NCBI RefSeq assembly: GCF_008000935.1
Contig: NZ_CP042831.1
Span: forward strand, 2,542,001-2,606,000
Direction of reading: 5' to 3'
From: Flavobacterium alkalisoli
GTDB lineage: Bacteria; Bacteroidota; Bacteroidia; Flavobacteriales; Flavobacteriaceae
Length of the DNA: 64,000 nucleotides
Positions 9,571-17,833 of the stretch are shown here, in pieces. The translations under genes were made by a program, and so were the position numbers. Below the pieces are notes generated by a model. The model saw nothing but the letters and a program-made list of their open reading frames with translations, made no database searches and was not told the origin of the DNA. The first letter of the stretch is position 1. Every line of letters begins with the position of its first letter.

Positions 9571-10410
9571 ATGAAACTACGACTATTAGCCCTTTCATTT
9601 TTTATTGTTTTGCTATCCTGTTCATCAGACGATGGAGATGATCCTGTGAATACAGAGAAAAATCTTTTGGAAATCAATATTACTAACGATTATTATAAGT
9701 TTAGATATGAATTTTCCGGAAATAAGCTAAGTGAAATATATCAGTACGATTTGAACAATAATCTGCTAAATGCGTATGAATATCATTATTCGGCAAATGG
9801 TATATTGAATGATATTGTGTATCTGGATAATTTGATGCAGCCTACCGGAACTCATAATGAGTTTACTTATGATAGTCAGGGAAGAATGATTAAGGATGCA
9901 CTTAAAGCCCTTAATAATGAGGGAGAAGAAATAGAAGACTATACAGAGTTTATCTATAATGATGATAATACCATAACTGTAAATGATGTTTATGTTAATA
10001 CAGTTCCTGAAACAAAAACTTACCATTTAAATTCTCAGGGTATAGTATATAAAATAGTAAGTGAATTAACCGGTAATGTAGATGAAGAAGAGGTTGTGTA
10101 TGCCAATGACTGTATAGTTAGCCATACAAAGGAAGGTTATACAACAACATATACCTATGATGTCACTACAGAGGTAAAAGGACATTATTTAAAATCAGAT
10201 TTAAACATGTTTAATGGTAATGTGCTTAATCATCAGTTGTTTGCAAGGGGGTTTGTGAACAAGAGTTATACGAAGTATATAAGTTCAGTTGAAAATCCTT
10301 TTACTAATGTTAGTTATACTTATATGTTTGATGAAGATGGCTATCCTGTAAATAGATATATGTATTCAGACAATGTTCTTCTATCAGAAGAAACCATAAC
10401 CTACGAATAA
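9571..10410 (+). CDS. Lipoprotein of tandem array, copy 1 (RHS/YD-like strands)
   Basis: A 279-residue lipoprotein (lipobox LLSC, Cys17, then SSDDGDD). The mature part is made of short beta-strand repeats with motifs such as YDSQGR and FDEDGYP, which resemble YD/RHS-type repeats or DUF4595-like beta-repeat lipoproteins. It is the first of three tandem paralogues, and its MKLRLL start and the terminator after it match the others. It is probably displayed on the outer membrane. No binding partner can be told from sequence. Confidence 0.75.
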   Translation: MKLRLLALSFFIVLLSCSSDDGDDPVNTEKNLLEINITNDYYKFRYEFSGNKLSEIYQYDLNNNLLNAYEYHYSANGILNDIVYLDNLMQPTGTHNEFTYDSQGRMIKDALKALNNEGEEIEDYTEFIYNDDNTITVNDVYVNTVPETKTYHLNSQGIVYKIVSELTGNVDEEEVVYANDCIVSHTKEGYTTTYTYDVTTEVKGHYLKSDLNMFNGNVLNHQLFARGFVNKSYTKYISSVENPFTNVSYTYMFDEDGYPVNRYMYSDNVLLSEETITYE

Positions 10411-10417
10411 AAAAAAA

Positions 10418-10442
10418 CCTCCCGATAAGGGAGGCTTTTTTT
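10418..10442 (+). terminator. Terminator after array copy 1
   Basis: The stem CCTCCC/GGGAGG is followed by six T. The same sequence with small changes follows copies 2 and 3. Confidence 0.8.
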
Positions 10443-10499
10443 ATTGTATATAAAACAGTTTTTTGCTTTCTTGCGGCCTTTAACAATTAAACCACACTA

Positions 10500-11342
10500 A
10501 TGAAACTACGCTTATTATTTTTTGCGGCATTTTTGTCGCTTGTCTCTTGTTCGTCTGATGATTCATCAGTTTCCGGAGAACAGGAGAAGAGATTAAAAAA
10601 GATTACTTACTATGAAGGAGATACATTCCCTGTAAGAGTATTATTTTTTCAAAACAACAAAATAAAAACCCTTCATTCACTTGTCATCTCTGAAGAATTG
10701 GGATATGAGAGAACTGAATATTTTTATAACGATAGTGGCTTACTTGAAAAAACGGAGTCGTATAGAGATAACATGCTGTATCTTAAAACTATGAAAGAAT
10801 TTGACTCTACAGGCAGGATCATTAAAAATACTACTTACTTTTATTCTTTAGAAGACCAGTCTGAAGCCATTGATAGTATTACTTTCACCTATGAACCCGG
10901 TAAGATTACTGCTGTTTCCGGTGAAAATCCGGCGAATGGAATATTCTATGAATTTTATGTAAATGATTTAGATCAGATTTACTCTATTGAAGCATACGGA
11001 ACTACAACAACAGCTACTTATGACGATGGCAATTTAGCCTCAGTAGTATCTGAGACCTCCTCATCAACTACTAGCTGTACTTATGATAATAATTTAGTGC
11101 CGAAAGGAGATTACCTTAATTTTTATAAAAACATGTATGGTAACTTTGAGCCAAATCTTGTATTAAGTAATCCGGGTTTTGGTTTAGTGCTTGAGTCTTC
11201 AAATAAGTATTTAAAAACGTTAACCAAACTCGATGAAACTTATACCTACCAGTATGAGTTTGATGAGGAAGGTTATCCTGTTAGAAGAAAAGAGATACTA
11301 AATGGAAATGTAGTTAGCGAAAGAGTAATTGAATACCAATAA
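10500..11342 (+). CDS. Lipoprotein of tandem array, copy 2
   Basis: A 280-residue paralogue of the genes on either side. The signal peptide (lipobox LVSC, Cys17) is nearly identical to that of copy 3, and the leader before it (GTATATAAAA, CAATTAAACCAC) is shared too. The mature part has the same YD-like strand pattern (YNDSGLLEKTESY, FDSTGRI, FDEEGYPV) but is otherwise diverged. This conserved-ends, variable-middle pattern suggests diversification of a surface lipoprotein after duplication. Confidence 0.75.
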   Translation: MKLRLLFFAAFLSLVSCSSDDSSVSGEQEKRLKKITYYEGDTFPVRVLFFQNNKIKTLHSLVISEELGYERTEYFYNDSGLLEKTESYRDNMLYLKTMKEFDSTGRIIKNTTYFYSLEDQSEAIDSITFTYEPGKITAVSGENPANGIFYEFYVNDLDQIYSIEAYGTTTTATYDDGNLASVVSETSSSTTSCTYDNNLVPKGDYLNFYKNMYGNFEPNLVLSNPGFGLVLESSNKYLKTLTKLDETYTYQYEFDEEGYPVRRKEILNGNVVSERVIEYQ

Positions 11343-11346
11343 AAAA

Positions 11347-11373
11347 AGCCTCCCGATCGGGAAGATTTTTTTA
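11347..11373 (+). terminator. Terminator after array copy 2 (imperfect)
   Basis: A TCCCGATCGGGA palindrome followed by seven T. Compared with copies 1 and 3 the 3' arm has changed (GGGAAGA instead of GGGAGGC), so the lower stem is weakened. Confidence 0.6.
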
Positions 11374-11429
11374 TTGTATATAAAATAGTTTTTTGCTTTC
11401 TTGCAGCCTTAAACAATTAAACCACCCTT

Positions 11430-12341
11430 ATGAAACTACGCTTATTATTTTTTGCCGCATTCCTGTCGCTTGCTTCGTGTACTTCTGATGACAGTACCGA
11501 TCCTGTAAATGAAAATCCGGACCCTACACCACCCGTTGAAAAAAACATTAAGAGAATTGAGGAATATGGTTTCAATGGAGAAACCGAATCACTTTATCAG
11601 GTTATTTTGTGTGAGAATAATAAAATTCACCAGATATTAGGATATATAGATCCGGATCCATCTGTAATAAGCGGCATGGAAGAATACTCTTATGATAGTC
11701 AGGGGAGACTTAACAGTTTAACTTATAATTACTATACCATTTATGGAGATGATACTTTCACTTCATTTGAATATGACGCGCAGGGAAGGTTAACTTATAT
11801 GAAAGCAGATGATGAAGATAGTTCAATAAACAGAATAAGAGAATATACTTATAACATTGAGGATAATGTGGTAACGGGCGATTATGATCCGGGAGGAACG
11901 TTACCAAATATATATTATATGAACGGCAACGGGATTATTTATAAAACGGAATATGAAAATGAATTTTACAGTAGTATAACGGAAGTTAACTACCAAGGTA
12001 ACAATATAGTTTCTAATACCCGCATTAGCAACAGTACAAACTTTAATCCATATACAATAAATTATACCTACGATTATGAAACCGAGGTAAAGGGGCAGTA
12101 TTTAAACCTATACAGAAATTCATTTGGCTCTACCAATAATATGGTTCTGTTTAGGGCGGACTTTTATTTGGCAGCCTTGTGCACAGATAATTATATATTA
12201 ACAGAAAGCAAAGCTAACAGTACAGATGTTAATACCTATTATGAATATTCTTTTGATGAAGACGGTTATCCTGTAGAGATACGAAGAATATCTTCTGGTA
12301 GTGATGTCTATTTTCAAAAAACTGTAATTATATACGAATAA
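11430..12341 (+). CDS. Lipoprotein of tandem array, copy 3
   Basis: A 303-residue lipoprotein (lipobox LASC, Cys17), third member of the array. A Pro-rich linker (ENPDPTPPVEK) follows the lipidated Cys, then YD-like strands (YDSQGRLNSLTYNY, YDAQGRLTYMKADD, FDEDGYPVEIRR). It is the longest copy and has the clearest internal repeats. Its own terminator follows at 12361. Confidence 0.75.
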   Translation: MKLRLLFFAAFLSLASCTSDDSTDPVNENPDPTPPVEKNIKRIEEYGFNGETESLYQVILCENNKIHQILGYIDPDPSVISGMEEYSYDSQGRLNSLTYNYYTIYGDDTFTSFEYDAQGRLTYMKADDEDSSINRIREYTYNIEDNVVTGDYDPGGTLPNIYYMNGNGIIYKTEYENEFYSSITEVNYQGNNIVSNTRISNSTNFNPYTINYTYDYETEVKGQYLNLYRNSFGSTNNMVLFRADFYLAALCTDNYILTESKANSTDVNTYYEYSFDEDGYPVEIRRISSGSDVYFQKTVIIYE

Positions 12342-12360
12342 TAAAGCGTAACGATAAAAA

Positions 12361-12387
12361 AAGCCTTCCAATCGGGAGGCTTTTTTG
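12361..12387 (+). terminator. Terminator after array copy 3
   Basis: A stem of GCCTTCC with GGGAGGC (some G-T pairing) is followed by six T. It lies just before the convergent small gene at 12389. Confidence 0.7.
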
Positions 12388-12388
12388 T

Positions 12389-12508
12389 TTAAAACACATA
12401 CCCTAAAAGGTAGTATATTATTATAAAGGCTATAATGGTACCAAAGCACCCAAATCCCAGTTTTTTAGCTCCCCAGCCTGCAAGAAGCGCCTTAAATATC
12501 CCTCTCAT
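12389..12508 (-). CDS. Small membrane protein, 39 residues
   Basis: A short gene on the minus strand: ATG at 12508, stop TAA at 12389-12391. The protein starts MRGIFKALLAGWGAKKLGFG and continues with one hydrophobic segment rich in Ile, Phe and Tyr (CFGTIIAFIIIYYLLGYVF). A promoter-like TACATTTA lies about 30 nt upstream. The amphipathic, Gly/Lys-rich start followed by one membrane helix is a recurring design of small flavobacterial membrane proteins. The function is unknown. Confidence 0.6.
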   Translation of the reverse strand: MRGIFKALLAGWGAKKLGFGCFGTIIAFIIIYYLLGYVF

Positions 12509-12743
12509 AGTTTTTCTTTTTTTATTAAATGTAGAAGTAATTATTTAAAAAATAATAGTATTTAACGTAACCTTAAATGGGATAATTGGGGTGTAAAATT
12601 CAAACAGTCATTATAAATAAAGGGTTGTAGTAATGTAACATATTAAGCTTGCAACGTTATCCTTTTATGAAATTTATTTAAATTTTGAATTTTGTAACAG
12701 TTTTTTTCTTACATTTATATATCCCCGCTTAACGAAGATACCT

Positions 12744-14528
12744 ATGCAAAAAACCTTACTTTTTGCAGTTGTGCTATTATGCGTGTTACCTAGCCCTGCG
12801 CAAACTACCACAGCCTCTTCTTTTATGCATAAGGGAGAACAGGCTTTTGAGCAAAAAAACTATACTGCAGCCATTATGGCCTTTATGCAGAGTGTAGACC
12901 ATGCAAAGAAAAGCAAAGACACACTTACCCTTATAAACAGCTATAATTATTTAGGTTCAGTTTATACCATGGCCGATCAGCCAAGGGAAGCCCTCGATTA
13001 TTATTTACAGTCTCTTAGCCTGCACAAACAGCAGGGAAACTACAAAAGCATTGCCGAAACCGCTAAGCAGGTTGCTGTGCTCTATACTTTGGCAAACGAG
13101 TATGATGCTGCCATACAGTACTACAAAGAGGCACAGCAATATGCCCTTTTGGCTAAGAGCCCCAATATTGAGGCGGGAAGCCTGGGCGGACTGGGTATAG
13201 TGTATGAAAAGCAGCAAAAGTATGATATGGCACTCTCGGTTTACAGGAGGGCCATCAGGATATATGAAACCAATAACGATATGCTGGGCAAAGCCGTTTT
13301 GCTTAGCGCTATGGGTAATGTTTACAACCATACCGGGTATTATAATCTTGCAGAACAAAACTATAAAGAAGCCCTGGGATATTTTAATGAGAGTGACGAA
13401 CGGCAAAAAGTTGCCGAAACACTTAATGATTTGGGTGAAACATTTGCCGGTTCAGGCGATTATAACGAATCCCTCAAGCTACATAAACAGGCCTATCTTG
13501 ATGCGGTAGAGATAAAGTATGACGAAGCGGTGGTAGATGCCTGCAAAGGACTTTATAAAGCGTATGAGCATCTGGAGGAGTATGAAAATACCATTTTATA
13601 CCAAAAGCTTTATGAGCAGAAAAGGGACAGCCTTGAGGCACGCTTAGCTTTGCAGGAAAATGCAAAAGCCCAGATGAGGTATGAAACCCAAAAGGCAAAG
13701 AGCCAGATGGAAATACTGGCACTTACCGAAAAGATAAATAAACTGGAGGCAGGCAACCGGTCGGCATTACTGAATGATAAATACAGTCTTATAGCTATAT
13801 CGGGTGGGTTTGCGGTTATGTCTTCTTTTTTGATTTTTGTATGGTTTCAAAAAGCAAGGATTAAAAAGAAATATAAAAAGCAGGTGGCCCGAATGGCTTC
13901 TCAAAGGCGAAAGCAAAGCGAAAAGCTTACCCGTGTAAAAGAACTTTATACCCATCTTGATAACAGGCTGGGGGAGGTGTATTACCTAAACGATGAACTT
14001 AGTCGCAAGTCAGTAGGCGCTCCTTCCATAAGGGTATCTAATGAGGCATTGCATAATGTAACGGTCAAGATACACGAGGATATAAGTGACTTGGTTTGGG
14101 CATTGGAAAGAGAAAATGCCAGTCCTCAAAATTTGGCAAACGGTATGTGCGATTTCGCTTCAGGGTATTTAAAAAACCATCATGTGGAGTCGGTTTTCTC
14201 GGTAGATCCAGATATGCCTGAGGTAAAAATGTCGGGTTCGGCAAGAAAAGAGCTCGCTATTGTACTTAAAGAATGTCTTAATGCCATAGCGGTAAAAGCT
14301 AAGGCAAACAAGGTGTTTTTAGGTATTTCTGCTAAAGATGACAAGATGCAGATAACTGTAAGAGATAATGGTTCAGGTAATTATGTGGATTACAATGACG
14401 GAAAACTAAAATCGTTGTACAAAAGGCTTAAAAATATTGGCGGAGAAACCTTTGTTGAAAGTTTGCCGGGATGGGGAACAACAATCACAATTTCGACTCC
14501 TTTTGAAAGTTTTGAAGAAGAAATTTAA
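12744..14528 (+). CDS. TPR histidine-kinase-like protein lacking the phospho-acceptor His
   Basis: A 594-residue protein: signal peptide (ends SPAQ), about six TPR units (residues 28-310), a membrane segment (about 348-368), a short coiled region, a HisKA_3-like region and an ATPase domain (about 490-590, with DNGSG and GWGTT). In the tandem paralogue the acceptor region reads DIHSDID; here it reads ELYTHLD, with Tyr402 where His should be. The N-box reads KECLNAI, with Ala514 in the usual Asn place. It therefore looks like a pseudokinase or a kinase with a shifted His (His404). No response regulator is adjacent. Confidence 0.8.
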   Translation: MQKTLLFAVVLLCVLPSPAQTTTASSFMHKGEQAFEQKNYTAAIMAFMQSVDHAKKSKDTLTLINSYNYLGSVYTMADQPREALDYYLQSLSLHKQQGNYKSIAETAKQVAVLYTLANEYDAAIQYYKEAQQYALLAKSPNIEAGSLGGLGIVYEKQQKYDMALSVYRRAIRIYETNNDMLGKAVLLSAMGNVYNHTGYYNLAEQNYKEALGYFNESDERQKVAETLNDLGETFAGSGDYNESLKLHKQAYLDAVEIKYDEAVVDACKGLYKAYEHLEEYENTILYQKLYEQKRDSLEARLALQENAKAQMRYETQKAKSQMEILALTEKINKLEAGNRSALLNDKYSLIAISGGFAVMSSFLIFVWFQKARIKKKYKKQVARMASQRRKQSEKLTRVKELYTHLDNRLGEVYYLNDELSRKSVGAPSIRVSNEALHNVTVKIHEDISDLVWALERENASPQNLANGMCDFASGYLKNHHVESVFSVDPDMPEVKMSGSARKELAIVLKECLNAIAVKAKANKVFLGISAKDDKMQITVRDNGSGNYVDYNDGKLKSLYKRLKNIGGETFVESLPGWGTTITISTPFESFEEEI

Positions 14529-14800
14529 AAATAATTTATAAGAATAATTTGACTCGGTAATTTATTGTGCCAAATTTTTATGTTTATCGCTATCTCCTTT
14601 AAAATTACGGATTTACTCATTTTGTGAAATTTATTAAGTAGGAATAATTCTACTTTTTTATAACAGTTTAGAAAGAAAATTCTTAAGGTGCATTTTTATG
14701 CTTGCAATAATTTATTTTTAATAATACGCGAGAAATTAACATTTTGTTTATATTGCATTGAGATATTTTCTATTTTTGCTAAGCCCAATCAAAAATTTTA
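14529..14800. promoter_or_regulatory. AT-rich intergenic region with promoter
   Basis: The 272-bp gap between the two kinase-like genes is very AT-rich and holds no open frame. A TATTTTTG box at 14771-14778 lies 22 nt before the next start, so the second kinase-like gene has its own promoter. Confidence 0.55.
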
Positions 14801-16579
14801 ATGAAGAAAACCTTACCGTTTTTACTGCTATTATTCAGTTTCTACTGTTACGCACAGGAAGAGAATGCTGAGTATTTCCTTAACCAGGGAACAAAACAAA
14901 TTTCACAAAACCACTATCAGGAGGCTATAGATGCTTTTCAGCAAAGCGTTGACCTTGCTACAGATGCAGGCGACAAGAAAGCTTTGGCTAAAGCCTATGC
15001 AGGCTTAGGCGGTGCATACCATAAAGCCGAACAGACAAAAGCTTCTGTTAAAAGCTATCTTTTGGCTCTAAGCAATTTTAAGGCCATTAACGATGGTAAT
15101 GGTATTGCAACAACATCTAAGTCGCTTGGTGAAGTATATGCCGATGAGAAAGACTACGGCCTTTCGGTTCAGTATTATACTTACGGTATAAAAGAAGCCA
15201 AAAAGCTTAACAACGAGCTGCTGGAAGCCGAAACGCTTGTTGCTATAGGCAGCGTGTATGAACTTCAGCAAAAACCGGAACCGGCACTTGATGCCTACAG
15301 CCGTGCACTTGCCATTTATCGTGCAAGGGGTAAAAACAGCGAAGCAGGGCATACGCTTAGCAAAATGGGTAATGCCTACAGAAAGAAAACCGATTATGTA
15401 CAGTCTATACTTAATTACAAAGAGGCGTTGGGCTATTTCGCCGGACTGGACGACAGGAGAAACGTAACGGCAACCCTGAGCAGCCTTGGTAAAGTGCATG
15501 CACTTAACGATGACTACAGTGAGTCGTTAAGGCTTTATGAGCAGGCTTACCTTGATGCAACCTCAATGAAGTACAATGAGGTGGTAATAGAGTCGTGCCT
15601 GGGTATGGCTATAGCTTACGAAAAACTTAAACAATACCCTGAGTCGATAAGATACCATAAACTGTACGAGCAGAAAAAAGACAGTTTTACTAATGTTAAC
15701 CATGCAAAACAAATGGCTGCATTACAACTTAAGTATGAAAAACAACGTAAGTTTAGCCAGCCGGGTGATGATGAGGAAGAAACTGTATCTGCCGGAGGCG
15801 ACAGCATAAGCAGGGAAGAATATGAGGCTACAAAAAGAATAAGGATAATTATAATTGCAGTATGTTCTGTACTTGTTCTTTTGGTAATAGGCTGGTTTTG
15901 GAGAAGAAAGCAACAGCTTAAAACAAAACTTCGTGAGGAAAGAATGTATAACGAGGCAGAAAGGCAGGAACGCCTTCGCCTTGTGCAGGACATTCATTCT
16001 GATATCGATTCCAAGCTTTCTAAAATCAACTACCTGAGCGAAGCTATAGTAGAAAAAACAAATGGTATGCCTACCGTTAGAAGTAACGGAGAGGCAATGC
16101 AGGATACTACCAAAATGATTGAGGAGAACATTCGCGATCTTGTTTGGTTGCTTACGCCAAAATCTACTACACTTTCCAGCTATATTACAAGCACGCAAGA
16201 GTATGTAACCAACTACTTTAAAGACAGTCCTGTTGAGGTATTGTTCTCTATGCCTGATAAGCCTTCTACAAACACTATTGTAAAGGAGAGTCAGCGTGAG
16301 CTTACCGCAGCCATTAAGGAAAGTCTTGAAGGTATTGGCGAAGATCCGCAGGCATCTAAAGTTTTCTTTGGTATGTCGTTTACAGGTACAAGGCTAATGG
16401 TATCTATTAAGGATAACGGTACCGGAGGCGACAGGAACGATTCGCGTAAGAAAACGATGGAAAGCCACGTTACCGGAATAGGCGGTATAATGAAAATTGA
16501 TGCCGAACCGGGTTGGGGTACCATGGTAAAAATGATTATCCCTATAAACAAACAGTTTAAAAAGATTAAAAAGATATAA
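14801..16579 (+). CDS. TPR histidine-kinase-like protein, N-box altered
   Basis: A 592-residue paralogue of the preceding gene with the same layout: signal peptide (ends CYAQ), about six TPR units (25-300), membrane segment (about 349-366), a His-containing dimerisation region and an ATPase domain. His399 in DIHSDIDSKL is in the phospho-acceptor place. The G1 box (DNGTG) and PGWGT are present, but the N-box reads KESLEGI, with Gly511 where the Mg-binding Asn is expected. ATP use is therefore doubtful. Flavobacterial relatives normally carry both residues and pair with LytTR or LuxR regulators; none is here. Confidence 0.8.
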   Translation: MKKTLPFLLLLFSFYCYAQEENAEYFLNQGTKQISQNHYQEAIDAFQQSVDLATDAGDKKALAKAYAGLGGAYHKAEQTKASVKSYLLALSNFKAINDGNGIATTSKSLGEVYADEKDYGLSVQYYTYGIKEAKKLNNELLEAETLVAIGSVYELQQKPEPALDAYSRALAIYRARGKNSEAGHTLSKMGNAYRKKTDYVQSILNYKEALGYFAGLDDRRNVTATLSSLGKVHALNDDYSESLRLYEQAYLDATSMKYNEVVIESCLGMAIAYEKLKQYPESIRYHKLYEQKKDSFTNVNHAKQMAALQLKYEKQRKFSQPGDDEEETVSAGGDSISREEYEATKRIRIIIIAVCSVLVLLVIGWFWRRKQQLKTKLREERMYNEAERQERLRLVQDIHSDIDSKLSKINYLSEAIVEKTNGMPTVRSNGEAMQDTTKMIEENIRDLVWLLTPKSTTLSSYITSTQEYVTNYFKDSPVEVLFSMPDKPSTNTIVKESQRELTAAIKESLEGIGEDPQASKVFFGMSFTGTRLMVSIKDNGTGGDRNDSRKKTMESHVTGIGGIMKIDAEPGWGTMVKMIIPINKQFKKIKKI

Positions 16580-16581
16580 GG

Positions 16582-17133
16582 CTATACACCCAGCTTTAAA
16601 TAACCTATATGCAGCTCATCTTCTACAGGATGGGCTGTTTTTGTAATAGAGAAGCTATATTTTTCTTTGTAATGGGGCAGGAGTATATCTTCCACATTAT
16701 ACATGTCGTCTATATCCAGGGCATATTTATCGTCTATGTGCGACTCGGCACCCTTAAATCCGCAATGTTTATAGAATGTGGTTTGTTTGGCGGCTTTTAC
16801 CGCTTCGCCCATAGTTTGGGCAACCATAAGGGTTTTGTAATGGTATTCTTCAAAATCTCCCGGCTTGTAACCGCCAAGGTTTATAAAAAACAGTTTTTCG
16901 GCATTATTGCTATCTTTTTTAGGAGTTATGGTAAGGGCATATTCGCCTACGTGAGTAACTTCTCTCCAGCAGTCTACATGAAGCCTTCCTCCGTCGGGCC
17001 AAAAAGTATACATATCAGAAATAAGTTCCTCAATTGAGGTACCAATTCCAAAAAAAATATCGTGCTGTTCGGTTAAACGGCCTTTTGGTGTGCAGCCCAG
17101 TAAAACCTTGTATAATTTGAGATTTTGTTCCAT
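16582..17133 (-). CDS. DUF1543 protein
   Basis: A 183-residue cytosolic protein. The opening LYKVLLGCTPKGRLTEQHDIFF and the later GRLHVDCWREV are typical of the DUF1543 family, whose members often carry two such halves; the second half here starts around residue 80 (LFFINLGGYKPGDFEEYH). Its function is unknown. It is convergent with the kinase-like gene, ending 3 bp from it, with no obvious terminator between. Confidence 0.7.
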   Translation of the reverse strand: MEQNLKLYKVLLGCTPKGRLTEQHDIFFGIGTSIEELISDMYTFWPDGGRLHVDCWREVTHVGEYALTITPKKDSNNAEKLFFINLGGYKPGDFEEYHYKTLMVAQTMGEAVKAAKQTTFYKHCGFKGAESHIDDKYALDIDDMYNVEDILLPHYKEKYSFSITKTAHPVEDELHIGYLKLGV

Positions 17134-17238
17134 ACTGAAACAAAGGTATTTAAATTTTTTTTCATTATTTTTCGCTACAAATAATTTTTTGGTTCAGTTT
17201 TTGGAAATACCTTTATAAACAATAAAACTTTTAACATT

Positions 17239-17763
17239 ATGAGAAAGATATTTTTACTTTTAAGCGTAGTAGGTTTGTTTACACTATCGTCGTGTGTTGA
17301 TGATGATCCGGATGTAATTTATAACAATACCGATAATTATTTTGAAGCAGAGGTTTTCGAAATTAATCAGGCAACATTTAGTTTTGATAATAATACAGGG
17401 TATTATACTTCACAATATATTTTAGATCCTGCATTATATCCAGCAGATATGATTTTAGTTTACCGTTTAAAAGATGTGGTTAACAATAGCGATGTGTGGG
17501 AAATGATACCAAAAACCATTTACTATGATAATGGTGATTATGTAGAGTTTGATTTTGACTTTACCCGTAACGATATTGTTTTCTATATGGGTGCTAATTA
17601 TGATTTAGGTACAAATCCTAACTTCCTTCAAAATCAGGTTTTCAGGGTGGTAATTATACCTGGATATGATAATTCTGCAAGAATAGACCTTACAGATTAC
17701 AACAATGTAATTAAAGAGTTTAATATTGACGAAAGCAATATGAAAACCTTAAAATTGAAATAA
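17239..17763 (+). CDS. Hypothetical lipoprotein
   Basis: A 174-residue protein with a lipoprotein signal (lipobox LSSC, Cys19, then VDDDPD). The mature part is acidic and rich in Asn, Asp and Tyr, predicted beta, with no family that I recognise with certainty. It is monocistronic and followed by a clear terminator. Confidence 0.7.
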   Translation: MRKIFLLLSVVGLFTLSSCVDDDPDVIYNNTDNYFEAEVFEINQATFSFDNNTGYYTSQYILDPALYPADMILVYRLKDVVNNSDVWEMIPKTIYYDNGDYVEFDFDFTRNDIVFYMGANYDLGTNPNFLQNQVFRVVIIPGYDNSARIDLTDYNNVIKEFNIDESNMKTLKLK

Positions 17764-17786
17764 TACCAGATTTCCATATCAAAAAG

Positions 17787-17814
17787 AAAAGCAGGCTTTA
17801 GGCCTGCTTTCTTC
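17787..17814 (+). terminator. Terminator (bidirectional)
   Basis: The stem AAGCAGGC/GCCTGCTT sits between convergent genes and can serve both. Confidence 0.75.
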
Positions 17815-17833
17815 ATTTATGAACATAATCGAA

